Under the pieces are notes generated by a model. The model saw nothing but the letters and a program-made list of their open reading frames with translations. It was not told where the DNA came from and ran no database searches. Positions 1 to 9,206 of a DNA stretch of 64,000 nucleotides are shown here, one piece after another (position 1 is the first letter of the stretch; the number at the start of each line of letters is the position of its first letter). Source of the DNA: Rhodococcus opacus (GTDB lineage Bacteria; Actinomycetota; Actinomycetes; Mycobacteriales; Mycobacteriaceae); NCBI RefSeq assembly GCF_012396235.1, contig NZ_JAAXPA010000006.1:124001-188000 (forward strand), read 5' to 3'. The position numbers and the translations under genes are program-made.

Positions 1-1325
1 TCGTGTCGGCGACGAAGACGTCGCCGGCGTCATTGGTCGCGACCCCCGCGGGGTGGTCGAGATCGGTGAACGGGAGGACGTCCTGGGCGTCGGAGTCAGC
101 GGCCAGCTTGAGGATGCGATTGTTGTTGGTGTCGGCGACGAGAAGATCTCCGGCAGTGTTGACGGCCACCCCGACGGGAGAGTTGAGGCCACTGAACGGC
201 AACGTGGTCTGCGTCGATGACCGGTTGCCCCAATACACGAACGCCACTGCGGCACCGACGGCCAAGACTGTGAGGAAGGCGAGCGCAAGCAGAACACGCG
301 CCGGATTTCGCCGACGCGGAACGCTGAACATCTGCGGCGGGGGCGGTTGCGGTACCGGCCGGGGCGGCGGCCGCCCATGCGGTGGTGAGGTGGGCTGCCG
401 AGTCGTCTGGGCATGGGGTGCGCCGTGCATTGTCGTCTGCGACCGCAAACTGGTGGGCTGGGCCGTGTGCGAGGACTGCGCGTTCGACAGGGCAAGCTGA
501 ACGCCGGCCGCGAGTGCGCGGCAGGTCGGCAGCCGGTCTTCACGCCGCTTCGCCAAAGCGGCGGAGACGATGTCGTCGATGGCCGGCGGAAGATCACCGC
601 GCACAGCACTGATCCGCGGTACGGGTGCACTGAGATGACCGCGCATGACCTCCTGGGTGCTTCCGGTGAACGGTGGGCGGCCGGTGAGCAGGCAAAATAG
701 GGTGCAGCCCAACGAGTACACGTCTGCGCGGGGGTCGAGTGGGATGCCTTGGAAAGCCTCGGGCGCCGAGTACTGCAGGGTGGCCACCAGCGACCCGGTT
801 TTGGTCAGGTGCTGTGTCTCGTCGAGGGCCTTGGCGATACCGAAATCGGTGAGCAGTACCCGCTCGGGTTGCTCGGCGCCGGACGTGCCCAACAGAATGT
901 TCGCCGGTTTGACGTCGCGGTGCAGCACGCCGTTCTCGTGTGCATAGTCCAGGGCCTTCGCCGTTTCGGCGATGATGTGCACGGCGCGCGATGGGTCCAT
1001 CGGACCCTCACGCAGCGCCACCGCGGCATCGGTTCCGGCAACGTATTGCATCGCAATCCAGTGTTGATGTGCTTCCCGGCCTCGGTCGAAGACGGACACG
1101 ATGTTCGGGTGTTCCAGGCGCGCCGCGTGGTCGGCCTCGAGCTCGAAGCGGGAGCGGAAGCAGTCGTCGGTGGTCAGGCTGCGGTCCAGCAATTTGAGGG
1201 CGGTGTTCCGGGGCAGGTGAGGATCGCGAGCGAGGTACACAGCGCCCATCCCACCGACGCCCAACACACGTTGGATGGTGTAGCCGGCGAACACGTCACC
1301 CGGCTCGAGTTCCGCACGACCCATC
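1..1325 (-). pseudogene. Serine/threonine protein kinase with NHL sensor domain (PknD-like), frameshifted, 3' end beyond window
   Basis: Transmembrane receptor kinase of the PknD type. The reading frame begins at ATG 1325 (MGRAELEPGDVFAGYT) and runs into the glycine-rich loop, where a run of four C on the + strand (1260-1263) adds one base compared with the expected GVGGMG. After that the frame stays open from an internal ATG at 1249 (MGAVY) to the window edge. It contains the lysine of ALKLL, the catalytic loop HRDVKPAN (about 922-899), DFGIAKAL, APE, a Pro-rich juxtamembrane segment, one membrane helix (about 300-230) and NHL repeats of the type GVAVNTAGDLLVADTNNNRILKL. Translation from 1249 would lack the first half of the ATP-binding loop, so the gene is probably dead unless the extra base is a sequencing error. 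It is a paralogue of the broken kinase at 4380-5907. Confidence 0.8.
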
Positions 1326-1473
1326 GGCAACACCGCCTTCGGTCGGACCGCTACGCCGTCTGTGAGCCAATCGGAGTGTATGACTCCGCAGACTCACGGG
1401 GCACACTCATGGGGCTGCAGAGTCGGTCGTCCACGCCATCCACCTTCGGCCGCAACGGGCTAGCATCGATTAT

Positions 1474-2130
1474 GTGCCTCCCCTCCCGCTGTGGAAGCGC
1501 CTGTATTTGCTCTGCACACGCCCCGACGGCCTGATCGCCGAGTACGACGAACTCGGTGCACTCGTCCGTGCGGGGGTTCTTGCCGAGCTCTACCTGACCG
1601 GCGCGGTACCGATCGCAAGGCCGCGCGGTCATCGAGTCCACCCCGGTGCTTCCGGGCGCGCTGGAGCAACATCTGATCACGCAGATCTCCGCCTCATGCC
1701 CGCGCACCTGGGAACACTGGATCGGCACCGACCCGCGGCCCACCGAGAGGCTGGCCCGGGACCAACTCGTGGGCGACCACGAAACGGCGCCGGGCCCTCG
1801 GCATGGTCCCCTATACGAGTTACCGGGCGTCCGACCTGGAGTTGACGGCACGGCTGCGGGCGGCGGTCGAGGACACATTGCGCGCGGCCAAAGCCGACGA
1901 GCCCGACCACGACGCCATCACACGCGTCGCGCAGGGCGCCCTGTCGATGCTGCCGGACGATGCCAAGTCCCTCCCCCGCAAACAGCAGCGTGAACTGCTG
2001 GCCGAACTCCGCGAGCGGGCCGAGTCCAGCCTTCGCGCCTCCCATCCGCGCGGTCAGGGATGCGCGGTCACCGACACGGACGCCGTGTACGCCGCCCTGG
2101 CAACGCGAATCCCTTACCGCTGCAAACACT
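1474..2130 (+). pseudogene. GPP34 (GOLPH3/VPS74-like) family protein, multiply frameshifted
   Basis: The order and sequence of a GPP34 family protein can be read, but only by jumping between all three forward frames. Frame 1 has VPPLPLWKRLYLLC and the ALVRAGVLAELYLTGAV region from GTG 1474. A short stretch near 1600-1625 is in a second frame (TDRKAARS). VIESTPVLPGALEQHLITQI and TWEHWIGTD then follow in a third frame (about 1630-1790). From about 1795 GMVPYTSYR, ARLRAAVEDTLR and DTDAVYAAL are in the frame of 1803. At least three indels are therefore needed, and no single polypeptide can be made. In actinobacteria GPP34 proteins are peripheral membrane proteins that probably bind lipid head groups. 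Long antisense frames over this segment look like shadows. Confidence 0.75.
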
Positions 2131-2237
2131 TCCAACTTAAAGGTGACTACGACGACCAAATCGTGTCCTTCTCGAAACGAATCGGTCCGATCGTCCCGGC
2201 GTTGTCGTCGGCATTGCGCACCATGAAGTGGACGCGC

Positions 2238-2273
2238 GCCGCCAGTTTCACTTAGGCCGCCAGTTTCACTTAG
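2238..2273. repeat. Perfect 18-bp tandem duplication in a gene-poor stretch
   Basis: The unit GCCGCCAGTTTCACTTAG occurs twice head to tail (2238-2255 and 2256-2273) without a mismatch. It sits just after the remains of the GPP34 gene. The surrounding 2131-2521 stretch (about 390 bases) shows no convincing gene. A short frame ending at 2255 carries one copy as its last codons, which may be chance or the relic of an insertion element. Confidence 0.7.
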
Positions 2274-2521
2274 ACCGACCCGGCCGAGCGGGACATCCGA
2301 CCCGGGTCGGATCGGCTCGGGATCCTCCGAGACCGTCGAGTCCGCGGAGCCGAGGCGGCATCACACCCGAACCCGTCGATGCAGCGGTCCTCCCGCTGTG
2401 ACCGGCGCCAGGCCGCGTCGAGCTCGCGGAGACCATCACAAGATTTCGTTCAGAATCCGACAAGCGACATCCCAGATCCTTTTCATACCAGCCAATGGCA
2501 ACTCAAAGAAAAGGACCCGCC

Positions 2522-2875
2522 ATGTTCCCCAAGACCGTCAAGTCCGTCAAGTCCGCCGCTCGCGTCGCCGCCGTCACCGCCGTGCTCGGCGTCGCCGCCA
2601 TGGGTGGGGTCGGGGTCGCCAACGCCACCAGCTATGCGCCGGAGGAGGTCTACCTCACCGCCCTCGACGAAGAAGGCATCCCCTACGACTCGGCCTACTA
2701 CGCGGTGGCGCTGGGCTACGCGGTCTGCGGGGACTTCGAGAGCGGCTACGACTTCTACGACATCGGACTGGATTTCCTGAGCGAGTCCTCCCACTCGCCG
2801 TACGAGGCGGGCTTCATCATCGCCGACGCCGTGACGGTGTACTGCCCGCAATACACCTACGCGCTCCCGGCCTGA
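2522..2875 (+). CDS. Small secreted DUF732-type protein
   Basis: 117-residue exported protein of unknown role. ATG 2522 is preferred over an upstream ATG at 2495 because AAGAAAAGGA lies about 7 bases before it. Residues 1-36 form a Sec signal peptide: a Lys-rich start, a hydrophobic Ala/Val core and an AxA-like end (VANA). The mature part has the spacing of mycobacterial DUF732 proteins: a YLTALDEEGI segment, a first Cys in GYAVCG and a second in VYCPQY near the C-terminus, which probably form a disulfide. It is acidic and Tyr-rich. It stands alone between decayed genes, and its codon use looks intact. Confidence 0.8.
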   Translation: MFPKTVKSVKSAARVAAVTAVLGVAAMGGVGVANATSYAPEEVYLTALDEEGIPYDSAYYAVALGYAVCGDFESGYDFYDIGLDFLSESSHSPYEAGFIIADAVTVYCPQYTYALPA

Positions 2876-3072
2876 TTCACCCGCCACACGCCCCACCGAG
2901 TCGGTTGCCGCACCCGAGACGAACCGGTCGGTGGGGTGTGCCCGTCGGTGCGGTCCCCACGGTGGCTCCGCGACCGGCACCCGGAGCGTCTGGGCCCGGT
3001 GGTGATGCCGACGAGGCGGAACATCGGTCGGTAGCACGACGACGCACGTGTCGGGGGTGGGGAGGCGCTGCG

Positions 3073-4206
3073 CTATTCGACCACGATCTGGAATTCGAGC
3101 TCGGTGTCGCCGATCCGAATGATGTCACCATCGACGAGCCAGACGCTGTCGACGACGCGGTTGCCGCCCACGTATACACCGTTCGAGGAACGCAGGTCCC
3201 GCAACACGAAGTTCATCCCGGTATCCACGATGATCGCGTGGTGGCGACTGACCTTGCCCTGAGCGAGCACGATGTCGTTGTCGGGCATCCGGCCGATCCT
3301 GACCCCCGCCGATCCGATCCGAAAGACACGGCCCTGACGATCCCGCAGCTGCGCGGCCAGGGCGCGTTCGAGCGTCTCGAGGACGGTGACCGTATGGGCG
3401 GCGGTCGCCAGCGCGGTCTCGGCCACCGCCAATGATTCCTGCCGCAGGATGCGGCCCTCCAGTTCTAGCAGGTCACGGCCCGGATCGATGCCGAGTTCCT
3501 CGGCCAGGTTCGAGCGCAGCCGGCGACACGCCTCGAGGGCGTCGGACTGCCGGCCACACACATACAGCGCGGTGATCAGCTGACCCCACAACGGCTCGCG
3601 ATGCGGGTAGACGGACGCGAGGGACACCAACTCGGGAATCACCGCCTCGGCTCGTCCGCACGCGATCTCGGCTTCCGCGCGGGCGGCGAGGGCCGACACC
3701 TTCTCCTCCTCGATCGCGGCGGCAAACGTCTCGGCGAACTCCAGATCCCGGAGATCGTCGAGTGCCGGGCCCTTCCACTCGGCGAGCGCGGCGGCCAGGT
3801 GCCCGCTCGCCTCCTCGAATCGCCGCGCGGCGGCGGCCTGGATCCCGGCCCTCTTCTCGGCGAGGAATCGTCCCAGATCACAACCCTGGTCCGGCACGAT
3901 GAGCCGGTACCCCGGCGGCGCGCTGGCCAGCACCGCCCGGGCATCGATCCCGGCATGGCGCAGAATTCGACGCAGATTCGAGATGAACACCTGCAGGCTC
4001 GCCCGGGCCTCGGGTGGCGGCCGATGATTCCACACCCGGTCGGCGAGCGCGTCGGCGGACACCGGGTGGTTGCGGTTGATGATCAGGGCCGCGAGGACGG
4101 CACGCTGCTTGGGGCCACCCAGCGGTGGGGCGATCCCGTCGATCGTCATCTGCACCGGTCCGAGCACGTCGAAGTGCAGTCCCGTCCCGGGCTGTGTGCC
4201 GTCCAC
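3073..4206 (-). CDS. embR: EmbR-like transcriptional regulator (SARP wing-helix, BTAD, FHA)
   Basis: 377-residue regulator close in size to mycobacterial EmbR. An OmpR-type winged helix occupies about residues 10-100 (LGGPKQRAVLAALI, then FISNLRRILR), a bacterial activation domain of helical repeats about 110-260, and a C-terminal FHA domain about 285-377. The FHA phosphopeptide-binding residues are all present (RIGR, SRHH, SSNGVYV). GTG 4206 was chosen because it gives the normal N-terminus for the family; the frame stays open upstream into the divergent kinase. In M. tuberculosis EmbR is bound and phosphorylated by PknH, encoded beside it. Here the divergently placed kinase gene (4380-5907) is broken, so the regulator may have lost its partner or may use another kinase. 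The symbol denotes family resemblance, not proven orthology. Confidence 0.85.
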   Translation of the reverse strand: MDGTQPGTGLHFDVLGPVQMTIDGIAPPLGGPKQRAVLAALIINRNHPVSADALADRVWNHRPPPEARASLQVFISNLRRILRHAGIDARAVLASAPPGYRLIVPDQGCDLGRFLAEKRAGIQAAAARRFEEASGHLAAALAEWKGPALDDLRDLEFAETFAAAIEEEKVSALAARAEAEIACGRAEAVIPELVSLASVYPHREPLWGQLITALYVCGRQSDALEACRRLRSNLAEELGIDPGRDLLELEGRILRQESLAVAETALATAAHTVTVLETLERALAAQLRDRQGRVFRIGSAGVRIGRMPDNDIVLAQGKVSRHHAIIVDTGMNFVLRDLRSSNGVYVGGNRVVDSVWLVDGDIIRIGDTELEFQIVVE

Positions 4207-4379
4207 TACACCGATGACCCTACCCCGGTGGCCCCTCCGGTGCCGTCCCGTCGTCGGGGACCGTCGCGGCGCTGACACAAAGCCTGTCCGCCCTGACCCG
4301 CGGACAACGGTTGGCTGATGCCCTGACGTGGTCGGTGTTGACTGAGGTCGGCGAGGCATCCGGGTGAGGTGGTGACGGC

Positions 4380-5907
4380 ATGGGCGAGCACGGCATCTTG
4401 AGGCCGGGGGAGGTGTTCGCCGGGTACACCATCGAACGCGTGCTGGGGGTCGGGGGATGGGCACCGTGTATGCGGCGGCGCATCCGCGGTTGCCGCGGCG
4501 GATCGCCCTGAAGGTGCTGCACCCGGCCCTCGCCGAGGACGACGACGCCCGCGCCCGGTTCGAGCGGGAGGCCGACCACGCGGCCCGGCTCGAGCACCCG
4601 AACATCGTCGCGGTGTACGACCGCGGCCGGGAGGGCGACCGGTTGTGGATCGCGATGCAATACGTCGAGGGCACCGACGCCGCGACCGCCGGCGAGGGTG
4701 GTCCCCTCGATTCGGCGGCGAACATCCTCGTCGAACACCCCCGGCCGGGTCACCGGGGTGATCCCGGGCGGGTGCTGCTCGCCGATTTCGGGATCGCCAA
4801 GGCGCTCGAGCAGACCCAGCACGTGACCAAAACCTGGATGTTGGTGGCGACCCTGCAGTACGCGGCGCCGGAACAGTTCGCGAACCTCCCGTTGGATGCC
4901 CGGGCCGATGTGTACTCGCTGGGTTGCACCCTGTTCCGGCTGCTGACCGGCCAGCAGCCGTATCCCGGATCGCCCCTGGCCCCGCTGATGGCCGGCCACC
5001 TGAACTCGCCGATCCCCCGACCCGCCGCCCTTCGGGCGGGCCTGCCAGCCGGGTTCGACGAGGTCATCGCGCGGGCGTTGGCCAAGGACCGGGAGGAACG
5101 CTACCCCAGCTGCGGGGCCCTGGCGGCGGCCGCGCAGCACGCACTCGGGCCGGCGGAGGCCGTCATCCCGACGCGGTGGAGGCCGACATCCCGACGGTGC
5201 GGGAGGAACCGGAGACGGACCGCCCGGCACCCGCACCCGTCAAGCCCGAACCGTCCCCCCGGCCCGCCGCCCCGCCCGCGCCATGGCAGGAGGAAGAAAC
5301 CCAGCGCGCACCCCATGCCGCACCGCCCGAACTGGCCGGGGCCGCCGACTCCACCCTCGACCGGCTCTGGCACCCGCCCGCGCAAGTCCGCTGGTGGCGC
5401 GGGACGTCCACTATGGTGATCGCCGGGCTCCTGACCCTCCTGGCGGTGGTCGCCGTCGGAGTGGTCGTGTACAAACAGACCCGGACCCCCACCCATACCG
5501 AGAGCGCGACCCAGACCGAGAGCGCGACCCAGACCCAGACCACCCTCCCGTTCACCGGCCTCAATGCCCCCACGGGGGTGGCGGTGGACGCGGCGGGCAA
5601 CGTGTTCATCGCCGACTCCGACAACGGCCGGGTGTTGAAGCTGGCGGCCGGGTCGAACTCGCAGACCGAGCTGTTCACCGGCTTCGACCACCCCCGGGGG
5701 GGTGGCGGTGGACGCGAGAGAAAACGTGTACGTCGCCGACAGCGACAACAACCGGGTGCTGAAGCTGGCCGCCGGGTCGACCACCCACGTCGAGCTGCCC
5801 TTCACCGGCCTCCTCGGCCCCGAAGGGGTGGCGGTGGACACCGCGGGAAACGTGTACGTCACCGCACCGCCAACGGCGGCCGGGTGTTGAAGCTGGCGGC
5901 CGGGTAG
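4380..5907 (+). pseudogene. Serine/threonine protein kinase with NHL repeats, several frameshifts and catalytic-loop deletion
   Basis: Paralogue of the kinase at 1-1325, transcribed divergently from the EmbR-like gene. ATG 4380 starts MGEHGILRPGEVFAGYT. One G is missing in the glycine-rich loop (about 4446-4456), moving MGTVY into another frame. Between GGPLDS and AANILV (about 4705-4730) roughly 30 codons present in the paralogue are gone, including HRDVKP, so the product could not phosphorylate even if the frames were restored. After AAAQHAL the frame moves again (about 5150). The membrane helix (GLLTLLAVVAVGVVVY) and NHL repeats follow, interrupted by more shifts near 5690 and 5870. The last repeat ends at 5907. 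Confidence 0.85.
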
Positions 5908-5996
5908 ACAGGTGAGCTTGCCGCAACCTGGTTCCTAGGTCTCGCTGCCGGGACATTTGAGACGCTGCGACCTCCCTCGACTCGTTCAGAGTCGAT

Positions 5997-6615
5997 CTAC
6001 CACAGGGCCAGGGGTAAGCCCTCGTCCTCGGCGCCGTGGATCCGGGGTTTCGATTGCCTCGGCATCCGCCGAGCGCGAGTCCGGTGCGGATGACGGCGGC
6101 GACCGCGCGGATGCGGCCGGCGGGGCCGCGGACGTCGGCGAGGGGGCTGGTCAGGTTGCGCCGGCGCAGGTTGTATTCGGTGCGGTCGTCGGCGTTGGTG
6201 CCCAACCGCATGTGCGCGGGGTTGGTGCAGCCGGCGAAGTCGGATTGGTGGCACAGCACCGTGTCGTCGGCCCCGGACCACCCCAGCCGCGGGATGATCC
6301 CGTATTCGAGCTGGTACGCGAACAGGTGCGCGGGGACGATGCCGCGGCGGGACGGGCCGGGCAGGCCGGCCGGCCGGAAGGAGCCGTGCCCGGCGGACGA
6401 GACACTGCCGAGACAACCGTGCCCCGACGACCCGGGCGTGTCAGTAGGTCTTCGCTTCGAACCGCGCCACGACCGCGGGGTCGTCGAGCCAGGGCCGGTC
6501 ACAGCCGTTCGGGGTCCCGGATCGGTAGCGGCTGGCCGATCAGGGCGAGTTGCTCGACCTCGCGGCCCGTCGTGGAGGCGGGCATCCCGGGCAGCATCGG
6601 CGCGGCGGTGACCAT
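5997..6615 (-). pseudogene. HNH endonuclease-like protein, frameshifted
   Basis: Remains of an HNH nuclease, readable in three reverse frames. ATG 6615 opens MVTAAPMLPGMPA and REVEQLALIG, ending at a stop after about 38 codons. The nuclease core (AHLFAYQLEYG, then VLCHQSD, CTNPAHMRLGT) lies in a second frame at about 6380-6150. The expected C-terminus (HGAEDEGLPLALW) is in a third frame ending at 5997. The CHQ...C..NPAH pattern is typical of the HNH fold that binds metal and cuts DNA. It lies downstream of an XRE regulator and a recombinase on the same strand, and all three are damaged, so it looks like cargo of one decayed mobile element. Confidence 0.65.
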
Positions 6616-6716
6616 GAGGTACCTCCGGTCTCGGGCTCGTCGGTGCTGTTACCGGTGAGGCCAAGGGGAGGTCCCGACACAAAACATCGGGTGAAGACCC
6701 TGAGCCGCAGGTGATG

Positions 6717-7376
6717 TCACTGGGGCGGGTGTGCGATGCGCGCGGCGTGGTAGTCGGCGTGGTCGCGGGCGGCGAGTGCACTCCACCGGGTCGCGGCACT
6801 GACGGAGATGCCGAGGAGGTCGGCGAGCACCGGCGCGGGCAGGTCGACGGCCAGTGCCCCAGCGCCGCCCCACGGGCGGACCGCACCGCGAACCCGGCCG
6901 TGCAGCAGGAGGGTAAGCCGACCGGGATCGAGCACGTCCGCGACCTGTTCGGTGAACTCCTCGAGGTCGCATCGTGCAGCCGCGCCGCAAGGACTGCGGC
7001 GAGGTCGGCGACCGCCTCCTGCCGCTTCTCGGTGTCGGCGCGGGGGGTCACAGTCGCCGGGGCAGTCGGATGGTGTTGCGCCGCACGGGCGGCGGCGGTG
7101 CCGCGGCATGGGAGCCGGGGCCTTCTTGTGAACCGGTTCCTCGGTAACAGCAACTTCGATGAGGTCCTCGACTCCGACGTCGAAGATGTCGCACAGTGCG
7201 GCGAGGGTCTCTAGGCTCAGCCGTTGCGGGGTTTTGGTGACGAGGCGGTAGACCTGTTCGCGGGACAGGTGCACCCCGCGCTCGGCGAGGAGGGGAACGA
7301 GATCGGTGGTGGCGAACATGTCGTGTTCGGCCATGACATTGCGCAGGTGCCAACGGCAGCCCAGTTTCTTGGTCAC
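6717..7376 (-). pseudogene. XRE-type helix-turn-helix protein joined to a recombinase-like C-terminal fragment
   Basis: A continuous 219-codon frame, probably not one natural protein. Residues 1-75 are a good Cro/C1-type helix-turn-helix (MFATTDLVPLLAERG, LSREQVYRLV, LSLETLAALCDIFDVGVEDLIE). Residues 75-135 are Arg/Pro-rich with poor codon structure, while other frames here read more like protein (ADTEKRQEAVADLAAVLAAR at about 7050-6990). The last 85 residues (DLEEFTEQVADVL ... DLLGISVSAATRWSALAA) resemble the C-terminal tail of tyrosine recombinases from recombinase-XRE elements. I infer an XRE gene fused to a downstream gene fragment by deletion and frameshift. Its start overlaps the recombinase stop at 7373-7376 (ATGA), so the two were one operon. 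Confidence 0.5.
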
Positions 7377-8485
7377 GTCTGCCCCCAGAGGTCGGGAAGT
7401 TTCGCCAGCGATCGTTGCAGCAGCCGGTTGCGGTACTCGTCGGAGACCCCGGTGTAGATCGCGGTCGACGCCGCGTAGGAATGTCTCACCTGGGCGGAGA
7501 CGAACTTCTCCGGATAGTCGAACTCGACGAGGTGGGTGATTAGGAGTGCCGCAGGAAATGCAGATCCAGGGACGGGTCGAGGCCGGCGGCGCGGGCGGCG
7601 GTGAAGGCGTCGTTGATCCGGCGCAGCGACATCCGGTCGGCGCGTTCGGTCACCCACCGCCGGATGACTGTCGGCGCCGAAGCGCGACCGTACCTCGCTG
7701 CACCACTGTTCGAGCACGGGCACGATCCAGTCCATCTCCGGGACGGTGAGAACCCGTGCGGCGTTTCGGTGGGCTGCCGCGGGAGGACTTGCCCCAGCGC
7801 ACGAACAGCGCACCGAACCGGCCGAACCGGCCGAACCGTCGGGTTGTGCCGCAGGTCGGCCAGGTCCAGACCCCAGGCTTCGCGACGACGAATCCCGAAC
7901 GCGTAGATCGTCTTGAGCAGGGCGGCATCCCGCATCGCGGCCGTCACACCCTTGCGGTGGTGCGCGCGGATCTGTTCGACGCGAGCGTCGGCGGCGTCGA
8001 ACAGGGCGTGGATCTCGTCATAGGTCAGCGGCCGCCGGTGCGGATTGCCCTCGTGTTCGGTGACGTGCACGATCGAGTTCGACTCGTGCAGCAGTTGTGT
8101 CGGTGTCACACCGAAGCGCTCCCGGCATTCCGGCGGCCATCCGTAGCGGGGATCGGTGACAAATGCGAGGAACTGTCGCAGCGAGATCTCGTAAATCCAC
8201 GCCGTCGACACCACGATCGATTTCGCACCCTGGCGGCGGCTGGTGATGAATGTCCTCGATGTCCGCACACTGCCAGTTCTACGGATAGTCGTTGGTGAAT
8301 TCGGCAAGCCACCGCAGCAACGTCTGCCGCGACTCGATCATCGCGGGCTGGAGGAACCGGGCGCGTTGCTGCACCGCCCACCCGTCCAACATCGCATCGA
8401 ACACCGCCGTCTCCGGATCCAGATGCGCGACGCCGTCTGCGAGGACGCGGTGGGCGACACCGGGGCGGTCCGCCGTGTCGGCCAC
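7373..8485 (-). pseudogene. Tyrosine recombinase (XerD-like), nonsense mutation and several frameshifts
   Basis: The parts of a tyrosine recombinase of about 370 residues appear in order but in different reverse frames. The N-terminal SAM-like domain (FDAMLDGWAVQQRARFL, LLRWLAEFTNDYP) ends at a TAG at 8279-8281, where TGG is expected before NWQ. The core-binding part (IVVSTAWIYEISLRQF, PRYGW) and the first catalytic region (DAALLKTIYAFGIRRREAWGLDL) are in the frame of 8307. RFGALFVRWGKSSRGSPPKRRT is in another frame, VLTVPEMDWIVPVLEQW in a third. RADRMSLRRINDAF and LHFLRHS return to the 8307 frame. The final HLVEFDYPEKFVSAQV, with the Tyr-containing TAIYTGVSDEYRNRLL, ends at 7373. It is beyond simple sequencing error. 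Confidence 0.75.
7813..7838. repeat. 9-bp tandem repeat inside the dead recombinase
   Basis: CCGAACCGG is repeated almost three times (7813-7821, 7822-7830, partial 7831-7838). On the coding strand this extends the RFG motif of the recombinase into RFGRFGRFG, next to one of its frameshifts, so replication slippage probably contributed to the gene's decay. Confidence 0.7.
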
Positions 8486-8673
8486 GATGCATAGGATGCA
8501 TCATTGCGGCGTGTAAGGCAACACCCGAAATGCAAGGTCGAACGGCCACAACGCCATTGGGTTCCTCGCCTAGAACCCGAGCAAGTACGCTGCGACTGCG
8601 TCCTACTTCGCAGCGCGTCGAGTGCGTCATCGAATGCAATTCCGCCTAGTTCGGTCAGTAGTAGTTTGGCGAT

Positions 8674-9093
8674 GTGGATACCAAGTGGCAGGACTCCAAG
8701 GCCGTGTCGTCGATGCTCGACGACTGGGACACGTGGGCAGTTGTCGGGCTCTCCGGCAATCCCGACCGGACGGCGTACCGGATCGCGGAGCTGTTGCAGC
8801 GCCGCGGGAAACGCATCGTCCCGATCCATCCTGACGCCCCGACGGTGCTCGGCGAGCAGGGCTACGCCACCCTCGCGGACGTCCCGTTCGCCATTGACGT
8901 CGTCGATGTCTTCCGCAAGTCCGAGGCCGCCGGCGAGTTTGCGGACCAGGCCGTCGAGATCGGTGCGAAGGGTGTCTGGTTCCAATTGGGCGTCATCGAC
9001 GAGGCCGCCTTCCAGCGAACGATCGCAACGGGCGTCGCGATGGTGATGGACACCTGCCCAGCGATCGAGTGGAGTGCACGGGATTCAGCGTGA
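8674..9093 (+). CDS. CoA-binding domain protein (YccU-like)
   Basis: 139-residue Rossmann-fold protein of the CoA_binding_2 family. The nucleotide-binding start is visible as WAVVGLSGNPDRTAYRIAELL, with later strand-helix units (RIVPIHPD, DVVDVFRK, KGVWFQLG) and the terminal VMDTCPAIEW segment typical of the family. Members are thought to bind CoA, sometimes linked to protein CoAlation, but the function is not established. The start is GTG 8674; ATG at 8713 is an alternative. It is the first intact gene after the decayed 1-8.5 kb region. 8486-8673 upstream holds no gene I can support. Confidence 0.85.
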   Translation: MDTKWQDSKAVSSMLDDWDTWAVVGLSGNPDRTAYRIAELLQRRGKRIVPIHPDAPTVLGEQGYATLADVPFAIDVVDVFRKSEAAGEFADQAVEIGAKGVWFQLGVIDEAAFQRTIATGVAMVMDTCPAIEWSARDSA

Positions 9094-9206
9094 CCATGGT
9101 CGGGCTGTAGTCCGCCGCGCGCGACTGCCGCTACTCTGGACCGAAATCGTGCAAATCGGACAACGGTCTGACGCGAGCCGCTCAGCCAATCGGAAGGTTC
9201 CCACCT

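Noticed and set aside
1351..1878. Long reverse-strand frame over the GPP34 region
   Set aside because: It is antisense to recognisable GPP34 motifs and has no family features; a high-GC shadow.
1257..4457. Phase variation of the two kinases by G-run slippage
   Set aside because: The runs are only 4-5 bases long and copy 2 has other lethal lesions; decay or sequencing error is simpler.
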